From Hetaerina americana (lineage: Eukaryota > Arthropoda > Insecta > Odonata > Calopterygidae), in the NCBI GenBank assembly GCA_022747635.1, contig JAKTNV010000001.1, forward strand, positions 23,242,490 to 23,306,489: DNA of 64,000 bases, read 5' to 3'. The notes beneath the pieces are model-generated. The model ran no database searches. It saw only the letters and a list, made by a program, of their open reading frames with translations, and had not been told where the DNA came from. Below, one piece after another: positions 38,601 through 55,100 of this stretch. The translations under genes and the position numbers were made by a program. Within the stretch, counting starts at the first letter, position 1. Every line of letters begins with the position of its first letter.

Positions 38601-41600
38601 TTTCGAAAAAAAAAACAATTAGGAGAATGTCATTTTCCATTTCGCGACCAGTTCTTCATTTTTTCCCTCTCCCGGGACGCCATACGCGGGGTGTGCGAAT
38701 GGATTACCATGATGATTTATCTTACATTCAAGCTTACGTTCATTCAAGCTTACGTTCGGCGATTTACGAGTGCAATGAATGATCCTGCAGAGAAGAGGGC
38801 GGGAAATCATACAGAAACCATTTGTATCTCATGTTAAGGGTAGGGAGTGGATCGAGGGGAAAAATACTTTATTTATTTCGCCTTTCGCTTATAGGAGAAC
38901 ACGATTCTATGGCACTTCCTCTATATTCCCAACAGTGCATATAACTACAGCACCTTGGACGCAGGCCGCAAGGTCGTAGCAGTCTGCGAGTACCCACTGG
39001 TGAAAGAAAACCCACTTTCGAAAGAAAGACGAGCTTGTACCAGCAAACCGATTACCTAGAACACCTATTTGATTAGTTAATGAAGGCTAGTGACATCACA
39101 CACCCTGCCACACGCCTCAAGGGCGGCTTGGTTAAGGCGTAGACATAAATGAGAGCAAGCGGTCTAGAAAACGCAAGGGTGAAACTTATTAAGCCTTCGA
39201 AAGAAAACTCGCCATAGACGGACAATCGGAAAGCACTTCGATCAAGTAAATATTTTTACTTCGACAATCCGATTGGAGAGATTATGAAAAGAAAAAAATG
39301 TGCTGCAAGCGTTGGTTTGGGTAGTAAAATAAACAACGTGGCGAGTCTCCCGAGGAATCATTCGACGTGAGGTATGCTTTCATTTTTCGATTGAGAGATA
39401 ATATATTCCTTCCTTCCGTTCTCTTTCTTGCCGATAGCCGAACACATCCCAACTCCCTCGAATCAGTTCTCAAACCGGCCGGTCGCCTCGGAACGGGAGG
39501 GAAGCGTCCGCTTGTGGCCTCGCCTTGTTAGACGGCATGCGTACACTGTTACGGTGAGGGCAGGAAGTGTTACGTGAACGGCGGGTCGGGTGGGGTGTGA
39601 TGAGGGAGAGCGGAAGTGGATGGAGCACTTGAGCTGCAACGGAACCGTTCAGGAGTCCACGGAAGCGTGACTCTCTCTCTGTCTGTCTTAAGTGGATCAA
39701 TCTGAAGATGGAAGGGAAATAGTAGTATTTATTAAGAGGGAGGCGACCGACAGCTGAGGTCACTTGGAGTCATTAGGAGAGATGTTTGGGTAATTCGGGA
39801 AATTAGGTTGAATTTGAAAAGGATGGGGAATCATGAAAACGCGAAACATATCGGATATCCGTCCAGTCCATAAAACGAAAGACGTAAAGGGATTGACAAT
39901 GCAGGTTATAAAGCCAAACCCGATGGACGGGAGTACTGTACTTATTACACTCCCCTCCACATGCGACTCCAAGTAGAGTGCGGGGATATGAATGAAAAAT
40001 CCTGCTATCGCTTAAGAGTTTCGAACCCATACCCTCCTTGGGGACGGAAAACCAAAAAACCAGTCACCGCACCAAGCCGACCCTAGACATTGAAGGGAGC
40101 GAATGGGTGATGATACAGTTACGAGGTCGAATCGGTATGTTTTCATTAAACAAAATGCCCATTCGGCTCAACTTTTGAATACCGAATCGTGTTTATGGCG
40201 CCTAATACGATCTGTACAAACCTACTAAACTGAAAGCAATTTAGCAGTGCAATGATTGCATCGCTGAAATCAGCTTAAGCAACTTTCGACAATTGAAAAA
40301 ATACAAATAACTGGACAGAAAGTCATGAAATATATTCCAGTAATTTACTCTTACAAAATAATGGTGTTTTTTATTTAAATTAATAGAAAATACTTCGTTA
40401 TTTTCCATCCATCTTCCATATCTAATGTAAAGCGAGCTAGTTTGGACAAGAAGTATAGTTCAACGTGAGCGTCTCTCCACCTGCATGGGTCGAAAAATGT
40501 AATCAGTAAAAAAAGTTTGAATTTATTGGCATATTTCCTAAACCGAATTCCTCTCACCCTCATCTCGAATGCACTAAATGTTTGGATTTTTATTTGTAAA
40601 AAAGCAACGCTCATCCAGCTCTAAGAAAGTGGGCGTAATTTAGACTATGGGATCAGACCATGACGTGCTAAATGTTAGAAAGTAAATTATCCAATTGGAA
40701 AAAGACAATTTCAGTGGGCTATTTGACCATCAATCCATCTTTGGGCCGGAATTTGGCAATCATACCCACCCCCTCGAACGGAAACATGAATTTCCTCCGT
40801 AGAAAGTTCTTTGTGAGTTTACAACTTTGCCTGAGAAATCAAACACTTTCGGTTAGGCTTTGAATTTGCCGAATCCAAAATGTATATAAAACTGTGGCTC
40901 TACCGGTTTTCACCTTTTTTTTCTCTCTCGAGATGACCCCTCCACCCGTTCATGACCGGAAGAAGTTGAACGTCAGTCTTTCTCTCTCTTTCTTTTTCCT
41001 TAAGGAAGTTCAATTACGTAGATTTAGAAAGCATTGATGGTTCATGACGAATGTTAGAAATCTCTGATTAATTGCGATTTACCCTCTATTGCTTGATTAT
41101 TTCAAATTTCAACCCTTAAGTTTTCCGGACGTATTAAAATAATTGAAGTTTATTTATAATATTATTATTATTTGGTAGTCTACTGTTTCGGGTTGGTTTT
41201 TGGATGAACACAGAGATTAATTGTCGCTATATTTCTTAGCTTCGTCTATCTGGACACCACCTTATATTACAACTACGTTTAACTGTTCTTCCATTCGTCA
41301 TACTTTCTTCCTCACTTCATCCCATCCAACATACCGATACTTCTCCTCCCTATCACAGATTTCAACGTTCAATCGCCAATAAAAATGCTTTCTTCGTAAT
41401 TCTTCCGACAACGCTCTCTATTACCAAAACCATGCATTGCACTTCTTAGTTTGTTTTCCCAGCCGTGCGTTATACCTTCTTCACACCCACATTTCAAAAT
41501 CCTCCAATTTATGCTTATTATCTTACCTCAACGCAAGTTCACGAACCGTGCAAAACCACGCTCGATACCAAAGTTTTCACTAGTCTTTCCCTCAACATTC

Positions 41601-44600
41601 TTACTCAACGCCCTCCTACTTGAGGAGGACGTTAATGAGGAGAGCTTCGTTATTTTTAATTAATCAATTTTAAAATACTGTGAATAGGGAATTTTTATCA
41701 ACAGATAAATATTTACCAGTGAAAGTCAAGTCCTTTTGTGCAGGTAATACCTATTGTTTAGCCGATATTTCTGATTGACAATTTTTCTTCCGTTGGTATT
41801 TACCTAATAAAGGTCTGAATTGTGATTTACAGTTCTTGCTAGACGTTGAATGAAAAGTTTTCCACCAGCGATTACCAGTTACATGTTCCAAAAACGTTTA
41901 CATGGAACAAAAGCGATCACGCGCACTATTTATTAGCTAAATTAGTATATAGTATAAAAAATTCATATTTTAGAACGTCTACAAGAAATTTTATTATTTC
42001 CACTGTTCATTATAGTTTGAATTACATAATTACTTTCATGATACTCCACCAAATATTGGTTTGACACCATTCAGTTAAATTGACCGTAAACGTTTTAAAA
42101 ATTTAAAAATTATATGAAGATGTACAAACGGACAAATGAGTTTTTAACCCCAGTCATTAGATACAACGTTTTCATCTAGAAAAGACACCGAAAGCCGGCA
42201 ATATTTACGAAAAACAGACCCGAGCCTTTAACCGACGTTCAATAAAAATTATGGTTTATTACGCGGATGTTTCCGAGTGTCATCATAGTGAAAATTGTGT
42301 TCTCCTTCGCCGTCTGCGCGTCGACCGTAAACTCTCTCACCCTTTCCGTTTTCCCCTTCCCCTCCTCGCTATGTGGGAAGACTGCTGACCCGTCCGTTTT
42401 TTTTATACGTAAGCTCTCGACCTTATCTGCCGACTCTCCTCAACCGCGCGTTCCTACCAAGGACGGACGACCTTCTTCCCCCCTCCCTCCCATCCCCCTC
42501 TCTCTCCCCTCCCCGTCAGAGGTCGGTTGTTTTATTTTGCCGTCCGGCGCGCGTTCCTCCTCAGTCCAACCACCCTACCCTTCCCTCCCCTCACCCCCCC
42601 TCGCTCCATGTTTCAAAGTCGCGCGATGCGGAGGAAATGAATGACTGCTGCATTGCTAATCTCGCGTTGAAGTCACCAGTGATCCCCCTCTGTTGCGAAA
42701 TGAATGGATGCGGCTGGGAGACTTCAATACCCGAGTAAGCGCACGACTAATGCTGGTTACGGGCGGGTGGATTTGACATCCAAGGGCTCGCTATTGGCTG
42801 CAGTGTCATAAATTGCCTATCCTCAATTTCTTGGCTATCGGTAACTTGTGGTTTCTGAAGGAAATACGTTCCCTTCCCAGGAGAGTTGGATAAATGAGTA
42901 AAATCCTCCAAAGTCAAAGGACTAATCTGAATCATGTTTCTCATAAAATTGAAATATACACGCATGTTGAGTTATCTTATGCATATAGAATCCGTTTTTG
43001 GATGAAATTGTCTCAGAATCTGATCTCCTGTTGTTCTAATTTTTTAATGAGATCGATTCAGTGAGGGTTGCTTGTCCCTTTCAAATCGATTTATCGTAAG
43101 ATCATTTTTATTATTAGTAATATTTATATAGACCTCGCTAGATTGTTTGTTGATGATTAAAAAGTTATTTAGAAAGAAATTAAAAAAAAATTCTTTTCCC
43201 GAATATCATAAAGCTAACTCAGTTTCTTTGAAAAATGTTAGCGCCGTAATGCATTGAAAAAATCTTCATAAACCTTTTTTTATTGAAATTCTCCAAAAAA
43301 CTGTTATTTGCTACAACTATATGTAAAGGTTATTCGATTCGACCCCAAATACTATATATATCTGGGAAACATTTGAAGAGATACTTGATAACTTAAGTCA
43401 CTCCTTAAATTTCTCAGAACTTACGAATCTATATGCTCAATAGTAAAAAATTTACGGCTCAAACTATGAGGGAAGGAAAAAATGGGAGAACACAGGTGTG
43501 ATATTTCAAACCACAAACCTATTAGCCTTCTCGGTGTGAAGACGCTTGCTTTTCTAAGACTCAGTGCGAAGACTATAACTGCTAAATTAGGAGATTGGAG
43601 TAATAATTTCGTCATTACCTCACATCTCTCCGAGTTGGGTTGCTGTATAGCTGTAATCAATGATTACCTTTTTTTACGCGCGTGCAAAAACAACAAGAGC
43701 TGCAAATTAATAATACATACACATTTCATACACAATTCAGGACACCTAGATCAAGTGGATCTTAGACGTAGTGTACGATTGAATTCATCACAAAAGCATC
43801 GAAGACTATGTTATTTTTTTTTGATTATTTTAGTAGTAGTAGTAGTAGTATTTAGGGGAGGCGACCGACAACTAAGGTCATTTGAGCCATAGGGGATGGA
43901 TAGGAAAGGATGAAGGGTGGAGAGAAACCCGGAGTCGGCATTAGCCTACTCTTTGCGAAAGGCGCCAAGGGGTCCGCAGCTTAACGTCCCATCCGACGGA
44001 CGGCGTACTCACTCAAAGTGCCCTCCACAAAGCACCTCAAAGTAGAGTTCGAGATACCTCTGAAAAATATTCAACACCGCCGGGATTTGAACCCGCACCC
44101 TCAGGGTGGGAAGCCAGTACGTTAGCCCCCGCCCCATCTCGATCCCCTTAAATATTTAATATTTTATCTAAATCCTATACGCTGATTGTCAAAATTCAAC
44201 TGCTTGAAATGAGACGAGTCCTAAAATATATATTATGAAAAAAAGATGAGCGTTACATACGTCATTTAAATGGCTAGATTACTGTGATCATTAATGAGTA
44301 TCGTGCATGAATGGGTTGGTTTTCTTTGCGAACGATTGATCCATTCGGTTTTGCGTGTCGTCCATAAACGATTTCTGATCTACAAAAAAAGCTGACTCAC
44401 GCATTGCGAATTGTTTTCAATTGCTTTTGCAGTATAAAAACCTTTGCCACACGTTCCAGTGATACACCCCTTAAGCTTTTGCGTAACTGTAGCTCCATTT
44501 CATTTCACCAATCATTGTGTAACAAACCCTTAAAAAAAACGGATGCGACGCTCAAGGTGAGAAAATATACTATTCCTTTCTCTACGCCTAATAGCTTAGC

Positions 44601-47600
44601 AGTCTTTAAGGAATGGGATGCTGTGTAACATTTCGCCAGCGGAGATTGAACTCCATAAAAGGTATTTTTAAAATGGGGACAAAGCTATTTCTGAGTATTA
44701 TTGGTATTATTATTTTTCTACAATCCTAGCTTCGTGAGGACTTAGAGCCATTAAGAAAGTTATCATGAAGAATTGCTTACTCGTTTTAAATCCAGCTTAT
44801 GAATATGATTCTGGTGATGCGATTTCGCAATGAATTCTCGACTCCTGACAAAGATATGAGTGGAGATTTTTTTAGAGCAACGGAGATATTTCAAACGGAA
44901 TTAGTTTGGCCGCTCGTGACTCTTAAGAAACCTATTAACATTTTTTGTTGTCTTGTTATTTATGGATCTAAATATATCAAAAACTCGTCTTTTAGTATTT
45001 CCAACGGTTATATGAGGTCATTGACTTTATGAAGATTAACGAAAATGACAAAATCATGTACCTAGGTCACCGTTCTCCCTTTTGTGCATTATTTAATCAA
45101 CAGGAAAACTTTTTTTCTTGATTCATAAACCGCCATGTCTTTTAATCAGAAAAATATATACCGTGGTCGTTTTTATTATTATAAATTTTTATTATTATAA
45201 ATTTTTATAAAAAACAGATTGATCGACTTTTAGAGCCATGGATAATTTAAAAAATGTGTTCCTCAACGCCATAGTCTCATGGCATAAGAAATGCCCATTT
45301 TCATTGACACCTCAAACGATACACAATGTATCTAATTATACAATTACAAGTGGATTAACTTTTTGTCAAAATCATAGTTAACTTTGGCATATATTTTTGT
45401 TTTTTCGCCGTAATTTCATATTGAATTATTTGAAATTTAGTTATTTGTCGGTGAAAAGTTACCTTAATTTCGGTTATGGGTATATTCTTAGCGGGGAGGA
45501 TTAGGAGAATAACCCCATAAGGATGCGAAAAATAATTTCTTCAATCATTGTATCGATTTAAAATGCATTAACTCGAATCTTGGAATATTTTTATTTCTTC
45601 GTGAGACTATTGGGTCTTTGGGTGTAAGTTTTATGTCGAAACAAGTATCTATGACAGATGTCCTGGTTGATTCGATCATTGCTTCTCGATAAAAAGAGAC
45701 GGTGTCCCATACCCTTGGCTAACATAGCCTCTTTTACGAAGTATCGTCCCCATTTCTGTTTCGAGCGTCGTTTCTTTCATATGAATACGTGAGGCGCCTA
45801 GTTTTCGTTACGTAACAGAGAGTTAGTTAGTTTTAATTAGGATTATAAATTTCGTGATTGAAGATTGAGGCTTGGAGGTAGTAAAATTAACGATAATAAT
45901 ATTTTTTATGCATCCCGAGACTTAGTTTTACAACCACAGGATAGTTCATGACGGATGAATTGATTTTTTTTTGCAAAAAATCTCATAATAATACATACCA
46001 TTTAGGGAGTATACTCTTAAAAAATCACTCACAGAATAAAAACAGCTCACCGCAAGGTGTATTGTATTTTCGTATTATTTTTTAAATAAGAAAAAAGGTA
46101 AAAGATTTTAAATATTTTCTTTGACGTTGAAGGTAACTTGATGAAAAAGCCCAACCCAGCATATTTTGTTTTTTTTAGAGCACATTTATAAATCATGCGT
46201 CATAATCTTAAGGTAACATCTCCTACGAGCATTTTAATAATGGGTATCTTTATTCAACAAATAGTTAAACACCATTTTTTCTTAAATATAGGGTAGAATA
46301 AACAAGTAATAATACGTGGTAGGATAAGGATATTTTAAGTACTTGAGTAATGATTTACCACTTCTCCCTCAAACCACTTTTGGGATAGTTTTCCGCCGTC
46401 CACTTCTGTGCCTTGAAGAGTCTCAAGTGGATATTAGGGACTCAAGGCAGCAATACCGTATTTTGCCTTAGAATATATAAAATAAAATATTGCACAGACT
46501 GTGCTAAATTTTTGTTTTTAAGTGACATTATCCACCTCAGAAAATAACAACCAGATTCAGCCTTGGAGCACGATCAATCAATATATGCTCGCACATGAAT
46601 TTTGCTCCACTACAATGAATCTTCATGTATTTTTATTAAGAATGAAGAATTTTTTTTTACAAGTTTGGAATTGAATTTAAATGCATGTCCTCTTATTGAT
46701 TGCCGTTGGAGCTTACGTTACGTGGGATCGAGATGGTGCGGGGGCTAACGTAACGCACCCAGAGGGCTCGGGTTCAAATCCCGGCGATGTTGAATATTTT
46801 TCAGTGGTATCTCGATCCCTACTTCAGGTGCTTTGTGGAGGGCACTTTGAGTGAGTACACCGTCCGTCGGATGGGACGTTAAGCTGCGGACCCCTTGGCG
46901 CCTTTCGCAAAGAGTAGGCTAATGCCGACGCCGGGTTTCTCTCCACCATTCATCCTTTCCTGTCCATCCCCTATGGCGCAAATGACCTCAGATGTCGGTC
47001 GCCTCCCGTAAATACTACTACTACTGCTTATGTTACCGTCTTTGCTTGTAACTGATTGGCAGGTGTCATCAGCGCAAACTTCACCGTTTACACTCAGCGA
47101 ATCGGGAGTGATTCAATGCAATGTTTCCAGGTGATTTAGTAGTACCTGAATGGTGTTAGAAGGGTTAGAACTTAAAAAAAAAACTGTTGCTGTTAAAGTT
47201 GGCAATAGTAATTTGATTTCACCAGTGGTGCGGGTGGTGAAATAATGATGATGGAAATTTTTTACACGTTATGCCGAAGACGAAGCACCTGATGATTGTC
47301 CTCGTTTTTTGTCCCGCTCGATGCGACTTTCAAAGATTGACACAGTGGCTCATTTGCTTACTTCGGCGAAGCAGTCGGAGCGCCAATCAATTCAATTGCA
47401 ACTCGTGATTGAGAATATTTTTCTTCTATACTCCACTGCAGTGGTAAAATTTTTTCACATAACAAATGTTTAAAAAATGGGAAAAGTCTTTAAAAATTTT
47501 CCAAAACATTTCTGTTAAATTGTTTATCAAAACTATTGCTGTTGCAGACGTCATACGCATCTTGAAACGGAATCATTCTTTACATGTATTTCCACTTTAT

Positions 47601-49732
47601 TTTACGAAGAAGCCACCAAAAGAATTAGCGAACGGCCAATGAGGATAAATGCCATTGTCCATCAGGTGGCGAACCTGGTGATACTGAAATTCGGTCCAGA
47701 TCGGGATAGCTTGTGATGTTGGAAAGAACATCTCATTTAACTTAAAGACCGAGATTAAAAAAATATGAATATCCAATGATCCACAATATATCCATGGATC
47801 TTCTGAACTGAATACGACAGCGGAATGGCTGAAGAAACTGTTGTCGCTAAGAGACACGGAGGAACGCCCGAAAGCTTTTACTATTGAAGGTTTCTTCCTC
47901 AAGGGTCGTTGTTAGTGCTAGGGTGGGAAGGGGGACTTGACCCTTTTATGTGGACAGTAACAATTTTTCATAATGCATCATGGGCACACTTCGTCGCATG
48001 TTTATATAAGAATAGTTATCAACTAATCTTAATCAAATGAAACTGAAACTAAAGGAAATATTTAAGCTAAGAATTGAGGATGAAAGAGAGATAATTGCTA
48101 AGGGACGATTATATTACACCCAACCAAGTTAAATAACTTATGGTTTGTAACTAATCTACTCGAATAATATCCATATTTAACTTATTTAGTTGAGCTGTAT
48201 TTGTTTTAAAATTAACCAGTGTTTATAATTGAACTATAGTTTGATAGGTTAAGGTAGAGGTTAACTAATACTAAGACAGTCTTTGAAATTCACCCAGTAG
48301 GGTATCAATGGAAGCCAGTTTCTTTCATCTGTGCCGACTGTGGTGGTTACCCAGCAACTGGTTCCCGATATATCATACGATATATCATAGTATAGCTTAT
48401 GGGCACCCTGTATATCTGGGAACCCTAAGCTCCACGGGGTGCCCAGAGGCGTCTCCTGGAATCGAATCCGGGCCTTTCGCTCAGTATCCTTGCTCTCTAT
48501 TCACTGGAATCATTCAATAAGGCTCAATTATTAAAATACGGTAGCTAAAATTAATTTTTTTACGTCCACTTGAATTTATCCTGGAAAATTTAGGTAAGCC
48601 ATTTTATTATTCATAAAAATCTCTAAATCCGTTATCTCCCCCCTTTCAAAACTTTAAGGGTGGCGATGCCCGCATCTGTGTCCCCCCCTTGTCTTGGGAT
48701 TCGCTTTCGCGCAGTCTTTCAGAGCAACCGAAGGGAGGACTTTGGAAACGGGAGAGGTGAGGAAAAGCAATTTTCATTATCACGTTACGCAACCAGGCTC
48801 TTCATTTGATCTCCCGGGCTCTTAGGAGCGCGTCGACACTCTTTTTTTCTTGTTCTCTCTCGGCGCGCAGGTGGGAGAGCCGCAAGGGGTCGGGAGGAAG
48901 TGGAAGAAAAGGCTCCAAATGTGGATTGGGGTTCCGTATTTTCTCCTTCCCTCCCTCTCTCTTGATTCTGATTCTCCCCTCTTATTATTTTTGTTATTAT
49001 CGTAATTCACTTTGCGTAACTCCCATCTGACCTAAAAATGAGAGATCGCGAAACTCCTCCTCCTTTCCTACCTACCCAATCCCACAACCTCCCCCTATCT
49101 CCCACCCACTCTCCCCCTCCCGTCACCTCCTTTCCTTACCCAATAACTCGCATATCGCAGCTTCTCGGCGTTTCCTCTCCAGCTGACCGACCAACGGGTT
49201 CTCGACGGGAATATATGCGTGATCGATGTTTTACGCCTCAGTCGAGGGAGATCAATTAGCAGGAGAAATGCAATGCGATTTGGCCCTAGTTTTGAATAAA
49301 AAAACTTTCTTTCCCTACACTCGTATGGCAGCCACACCTGTAGCATGTGGTCATCACTGTGAATATGACACGGAAACGTTCCGAGTGTTAAAAGACTTAT
49401 TTATTTTCGTCGAATTTTCGTGGTTGATTTTTTTTAAAAGCAGAATTTATGTTCCAGGAAACATATTCAGAAATGTTGACGATGTGGAACGTTTGTGTGA
49501 CTCATACGATAAAAAGATACAGAAGAAAAAGAAAAGATAGGAGATATTTAAAAAAATTTCCTTTTCTTTCTTTTGGTAATATTGCATAAATAAAATAAAA
49601 ACCATAATAAAAAACGTATGTATATATGTTTGTATGTAAAAAAAAATATAAATATATATATGGTTTTTATAATATTTATATTTATATATTTAAATTAAAT
49701 AGATATTTATTTGTATGCATATATATATATAT

Positions 49733-49783
<51 letters not shown>

Positions 49784-52123
49784 GTATTTAATAGTGAAGG
49801 ATGAAAAAGTTAAACTTCATGGGAAGGAAATGCCACTAAAGGTGATGGAGAAAGTGGGATTGTTGGGAGAAATCCAAATCAGGGAGGAAGAATGGATGCA
49901 GGGAATTTTTATTAGCAATAGGATGGTGAAGAATACTGTGAAGGGCAAGGAAAATGACATAACATGTTGGACGAAATTAAAGGAGGCAGGAAGCAAGCGG
50001 CTCTTAGGAACAGTTGATTGAAATTTGGAGTGTTAGATTGTGCTTTGTCAGGTGAAGATTAAAAATTCAAATTTTTTTTGACAATGTCCACCCAAAACAA
50101 TAAATTAAAATGGCAGTTGGCGCTCAAAATATTAATAAAGGGAAAAAAGTAGAGTAAATATGAGTTTCGTTTTTCGGCACACAATTTTAACAGCAAAAGA
50201 AGTAAATAATACGAGCAAAACTACGCCAACTTTCGTATAATAACTAACCGCATTCTCTCTGATAAATACGAGGGTCATCCGGAAAGTAGTACCCGTTCGT
50301 GCCGCATGAAGTGCTGACGACGCGAGTAGCCGCTGGACGAGGTCAGATAGCTTCAGTGGCTTGTCTGCCTTCTCTGAGCCAAGTTGCGTGACGCTAGCAT
50401 TGCCTGTGTTGTTTCTGTGATTGTTTACAGTGTTTAAAAAAATTGAGAACGCCGCCAGTTGTGAAGTGAGGGCAGTGATTAAATTCCTCAATGCAAGAAA
50501 CGTTCGCCCATGTGATATTCATCGCCAATTAAAGGAGGTGTATGGAGACAATGTAATGGACGAGTCGTCTGTTCGGCGGTGGTGTCGCAACTTCAACATG
50601 GGGAGGGGGAACACACACGACGATGAGCGTTCGGAGAGACCGTCTGTCATTACAGACCAACTGGTGAGCTCAGTTGACGAATTCGTGAGGAACGATCGGC
50701 GCGTCACAATTGATGACATCTGTGAGCATTTTCCCAATGTTTCTCGAACAATTGTTCATGAAATTGTTAAACACCATCTGCATTATGCAAAAATTTGTGC
50801 AAGATGGGTCCCTCGCGTATCTCAATGAGCTGGCGGCGAAGGACTATGCAGCAGGAATACAGAAACTTGTCACACGTTATGACAAATGCCTTAATTTGCT
50901 TGGAGATTATGTTGAGAAGTAGTTTAAAGTATCCTCTTTCAAATTAATTTTTTTATGTTTGTTAATATTTACTTTTGTGTCTTTATTTCACGAACGGGTA
51001 CTACTTTCCGGATGACCCTCGTATATCAAACTTTTCTTTACGTCGGATGAATCTATTTAAAGTGGCATTTTTATTAAAATTAATTTCATAGATATTAAAA
51101 TATTTGTTTCATGTATTGCAAGAATAATAAAAAAATTACAATTTTATTTTCCCTTCAGAAATATTAAAACAAAATTTTGCCCAAAGGATATTTTGATTCA
51201 TATTTTCCAAATGTCTACTGAGTATTTTTTTATAGTTTTACGTCGTCACGTAATTTCAGTGACCTTTATTGATCGGTTCAATACACTGCATCGGAATCCA
51301 AAATCATAAATCCTTTTAATTAATTCTTAAAAATGATGGTTATGACAATATGAAGGGAATATGAAAATATTTTTTTTTTAACTCTTATCGAAACGGGTAT
51401 TCTTTCATGGCGGAAATTTCGTATTCCTTTTTACCTTTTTATCAAAGATATTAACATTTAAGGTATCTTATACAAAAACTCATCGCCGTGGGATTTTTTT
51501 CATTATCTTTCGAAGAGATACGAGAATAACGTTTATCAGTAATTAAGCTTAATTGCCTAGATAAATACCTCCTTACTGGATGGCGTTTGACTTTCCATGA
51601 GATATGTACAATCTTTCTTCAATGTCAATCATACGGCATACATTACGAATCAGTCATTTCAACGACTCTCTTCGATGATGACCAAGAACAGTTAGCACAT
51701 GGTAGGAGAGGAAGAGATAAGATGACCATGAAAATAAAACTATTGTCTTCCTTCATTCAAAACATCAAAACATTTGCATCTTAATCTTTGGGTAGAAATC
51801 CTAAAATAAGATAAAGGAAGCGTTCCACTTATAGAATCGCATCCTGAAAAAAAAACGCGAAAGCAGCAGGTCGACGCGATGCAAAAAAATAAAAATTTAA
51901 ACCTCGTCTTGACATTTAAAGCGAATCCTTATCGCTTGATTTTAAGAGTGTCACGGGACGGTGTCTTGGGCAACGTCTGACAACAAGGGGACAGTTCGAC
52001 GGCGATCGCGAATTGTTTCCAGTCATGCTCCTCCAGTGCTGCGCACTCGACCGCGTTTTTGTTTGATTTGGGAAATCCTCTGCGTTTGGGATTTCCGCGT
52101 TGGCCAAGGACCTCTTTTTCTCT

Positions 52124-52179
<56 letters not shown>

Positions 52180-55100
52180 CTCCCGAATGAAACAAATCCC
52201 CTTTGAAATCCGTGCTCTTGGCTCGCGTGGAACGACTGCCTTTTTTTAACGTGTGGTAAACCTCCTCCTCCAGGACTGGAAGACAAGTGGCTGGAAATGT
52301 CGCCTCGAGATTGATTTGCACAAAGTCATGACGAATTTTCACGCATGATATACAAATCGCCACAGCATTATGGGACACCATAATTATTTTCGTCGACAAT
52401 TTATTTATGTATTTCGAAGTTTTGAGGGGGTTGGGGAGGGAAGGTTTGGTATTAAGACGGTGGAAAAGGAGGGAAGAATGAGGAAATTGACAAAAGACTT
52501 ACCGGCTGAGTGAATTCGACGGTCACAAAACACCTGATTCATCGCCAGCCTTGGGTATTGGCGACGAATAAATTTTACATACCATTTATTCATTCAAAAG
52601 CTGTCCAATTACTACTCACTTAACCTGTGATCTTTCTGAAATTTAAACTTCGAACGTTGATGATACAAAATGTTTGGGTATCTTTTGACTTTTGACCTGA
52701 AAGTAAATTTCCAGCTAATTGTTTTTTTTATTTAGACAGGGTCCTTTCCTTTTTTTCATGAAAACCCTTGAGATTCTCTTATTCCTGGTTCAGAAATTTC
52801 CTTGAGGAAATGTCTCACAGAAGAAAAGTTTAAAACCATCGCCGCTGGTAATTAATAATGCCAAGAAGTATATTCAAAATTTTCATCGCCAAGTATCGAT
52901 GTTTTATGTTAAAAATTAGTCGCAATTAGTTAATTGCGTTAATTTCTTCTGCAGGTGAAACACGATGATTCAAAGTTAATAAATACGTAAATTATTTTAC
53001 TTGAATGATGAAAAATTTAAGCAATTAGCTTCAATTTGTTTCGATCAATACTTTTATTCACTTTTCCAAATTTGCTTTGAACCGATATCACACATTGTCG
53101 ATAAGAAATCACGAGCTATTTAACATGAGAGCAAAGTTTGTTGAGGTCTGGAGGGAAAATACGTTCATTTGCGATAATTGAAATAAATTAATTAAAGAGT
53201 AATGATTGAACGCATCAAATTTCATCATATTTCGGCCATTACGACTCCAGTTGTCTCTGCAGTTTACCTCTCCTAGTAGGCAAAGAAAGGTTTGTTCCCA
53301 TTGGTGGAATTAGAAAAAGACGAAACTATTCTCTGATTGGCTGAAGTGTTTAAAGTTGCGGTAACTTGGACGACGCAACCGTTTATGTGCACGTTATGGA
53401 ATAAATTGAGTGATTACATTCAGTGTGAACGGGACTTTATTAAGAATTGACACAAGGAGGTTTGAGGTTTGCCCCATATTACGCAAATGCGGGCGAAGAC
53501 TTTCAATTGTCGATCCGAAGAGAGGGGGATGACCTATTGATAAACGAAGGGAGACCGCGGAATTCCGAGTAGGGAGGCCGTTGCTGGAGGGTCTGACGGC
53601 CATCTGCTCGACGGCTCGAAGAGTGGCGAATCATTCTGGGCCTCGCAACCGACCAAAAGACTCTCCGGCCTCGCTCACACCTGTCGCCCATGAAACTTCG
53701 AATGGACAAATGCTTTTCCTACCACTTGAATTCAGATCGCATAATTTCACTTCGCGACATTAATAATTCGTAAGAAATGCCTCACTCATGAGGCTGTGTA
53801 CTTTGGGGGGGGGGGAGGGGGGATGTTAGCGATCAAGTTATAGTTTCCAGTGAAAGAATTTACATTGGCGGTTAGATTATAATTGGTCCTCACGGGAAGA
53901 CGCCGAGTTTCTTCGGCCGTCCTCATATATTGCGTCGTCACACACATTCCGCTACTTCTGACCCCTTTTCACCCCCCTTCCAATTTCTCACTTTTAACCA
54001 AAAAAATACTCCTGAGCGATCTCTAAGATTCGAGTACGATTATCCCCATTTTGACGATTGAAGGCAGGTTTGACGTGTGCCCAGCAAAATTGTCAAGGCA
54101 TACTACACAAATGATCGTGATTCCCTCTCTTTAAGAGGAAAATATCGGATAACCTTACAAACAAATTTCTAAACCCCCTTGCACACTTCAGATATCTATT
54201 TTTTCTCCCAATTTTTTCTCTAGAAATCTCGTGCAAGGTATAAATATGACTTGATGAAAATGAGGACACGAATCGACCAAGATGGTTCATTTTTGCTCGA
54301 AAATAATTTCGATACACATTGAATGGAATTAACCAGTCTGAACTCACGTCCGGAAAAAGGCGCTCAGTGATACGCAACTGTTGAAATGGCAGCGCATTAT
54401 GGGTTTGTTTACTCTTTTCTAATCACTACGAAGCTTGTTGACTTTCCTTGGACACCTCCAAAATAAACAGTTTGTCGATTGTTGCCTCCGTTGAATATGT
54501 GTATATGTGCGTTGAATATGTACATATGTGATTATTTTATGATGAACGGAAACCTAAAACGCCTTCAATTGAGGAATTATCGTTAAATTTTCATTCTCCA
54601 TAGAAGTTGTGTGTCTCTTGTAGTAAACTTGTAATGTTTTCGATACACTTGGAAGGAAACTAAGTGAAAGCTGCATTGAAATAATGCACGTTCCTACATA
54701 TCTTGTGGTGGTCAAAGTTTCAAGTGTCCTCATCGAAGATTCTTGGACCATACGTGAAAACTTCGTCATAATTGTGATTCAAGTGAAGTTGGATTGCCGA
54801 TTGAAGTCTACGTTTACAGATCAACGTTCACGTCAAGTTATATCACCGCTCAGAGAGTTTTGAGAGAGAGAGAGTTTTTCGTTTTCGCATCAGTGCTAAT
54901 TACGCCATTAAATATGCCTAAGTTTACTTGAATTTCGTGCCTTCCTAGGAGCTGCCAAAACGTAAGTAACTAACTCATTTTATGGATGGGCATTCTCTTT
55001 TCAAAAAGCGAATGCCTCTCGTTTGACGTCCCAGTTTCTCATTCCCCTTCACTCCGCAGTCCACTACGCCTGACCACACCTTCAGCGTCGAGTATGACCT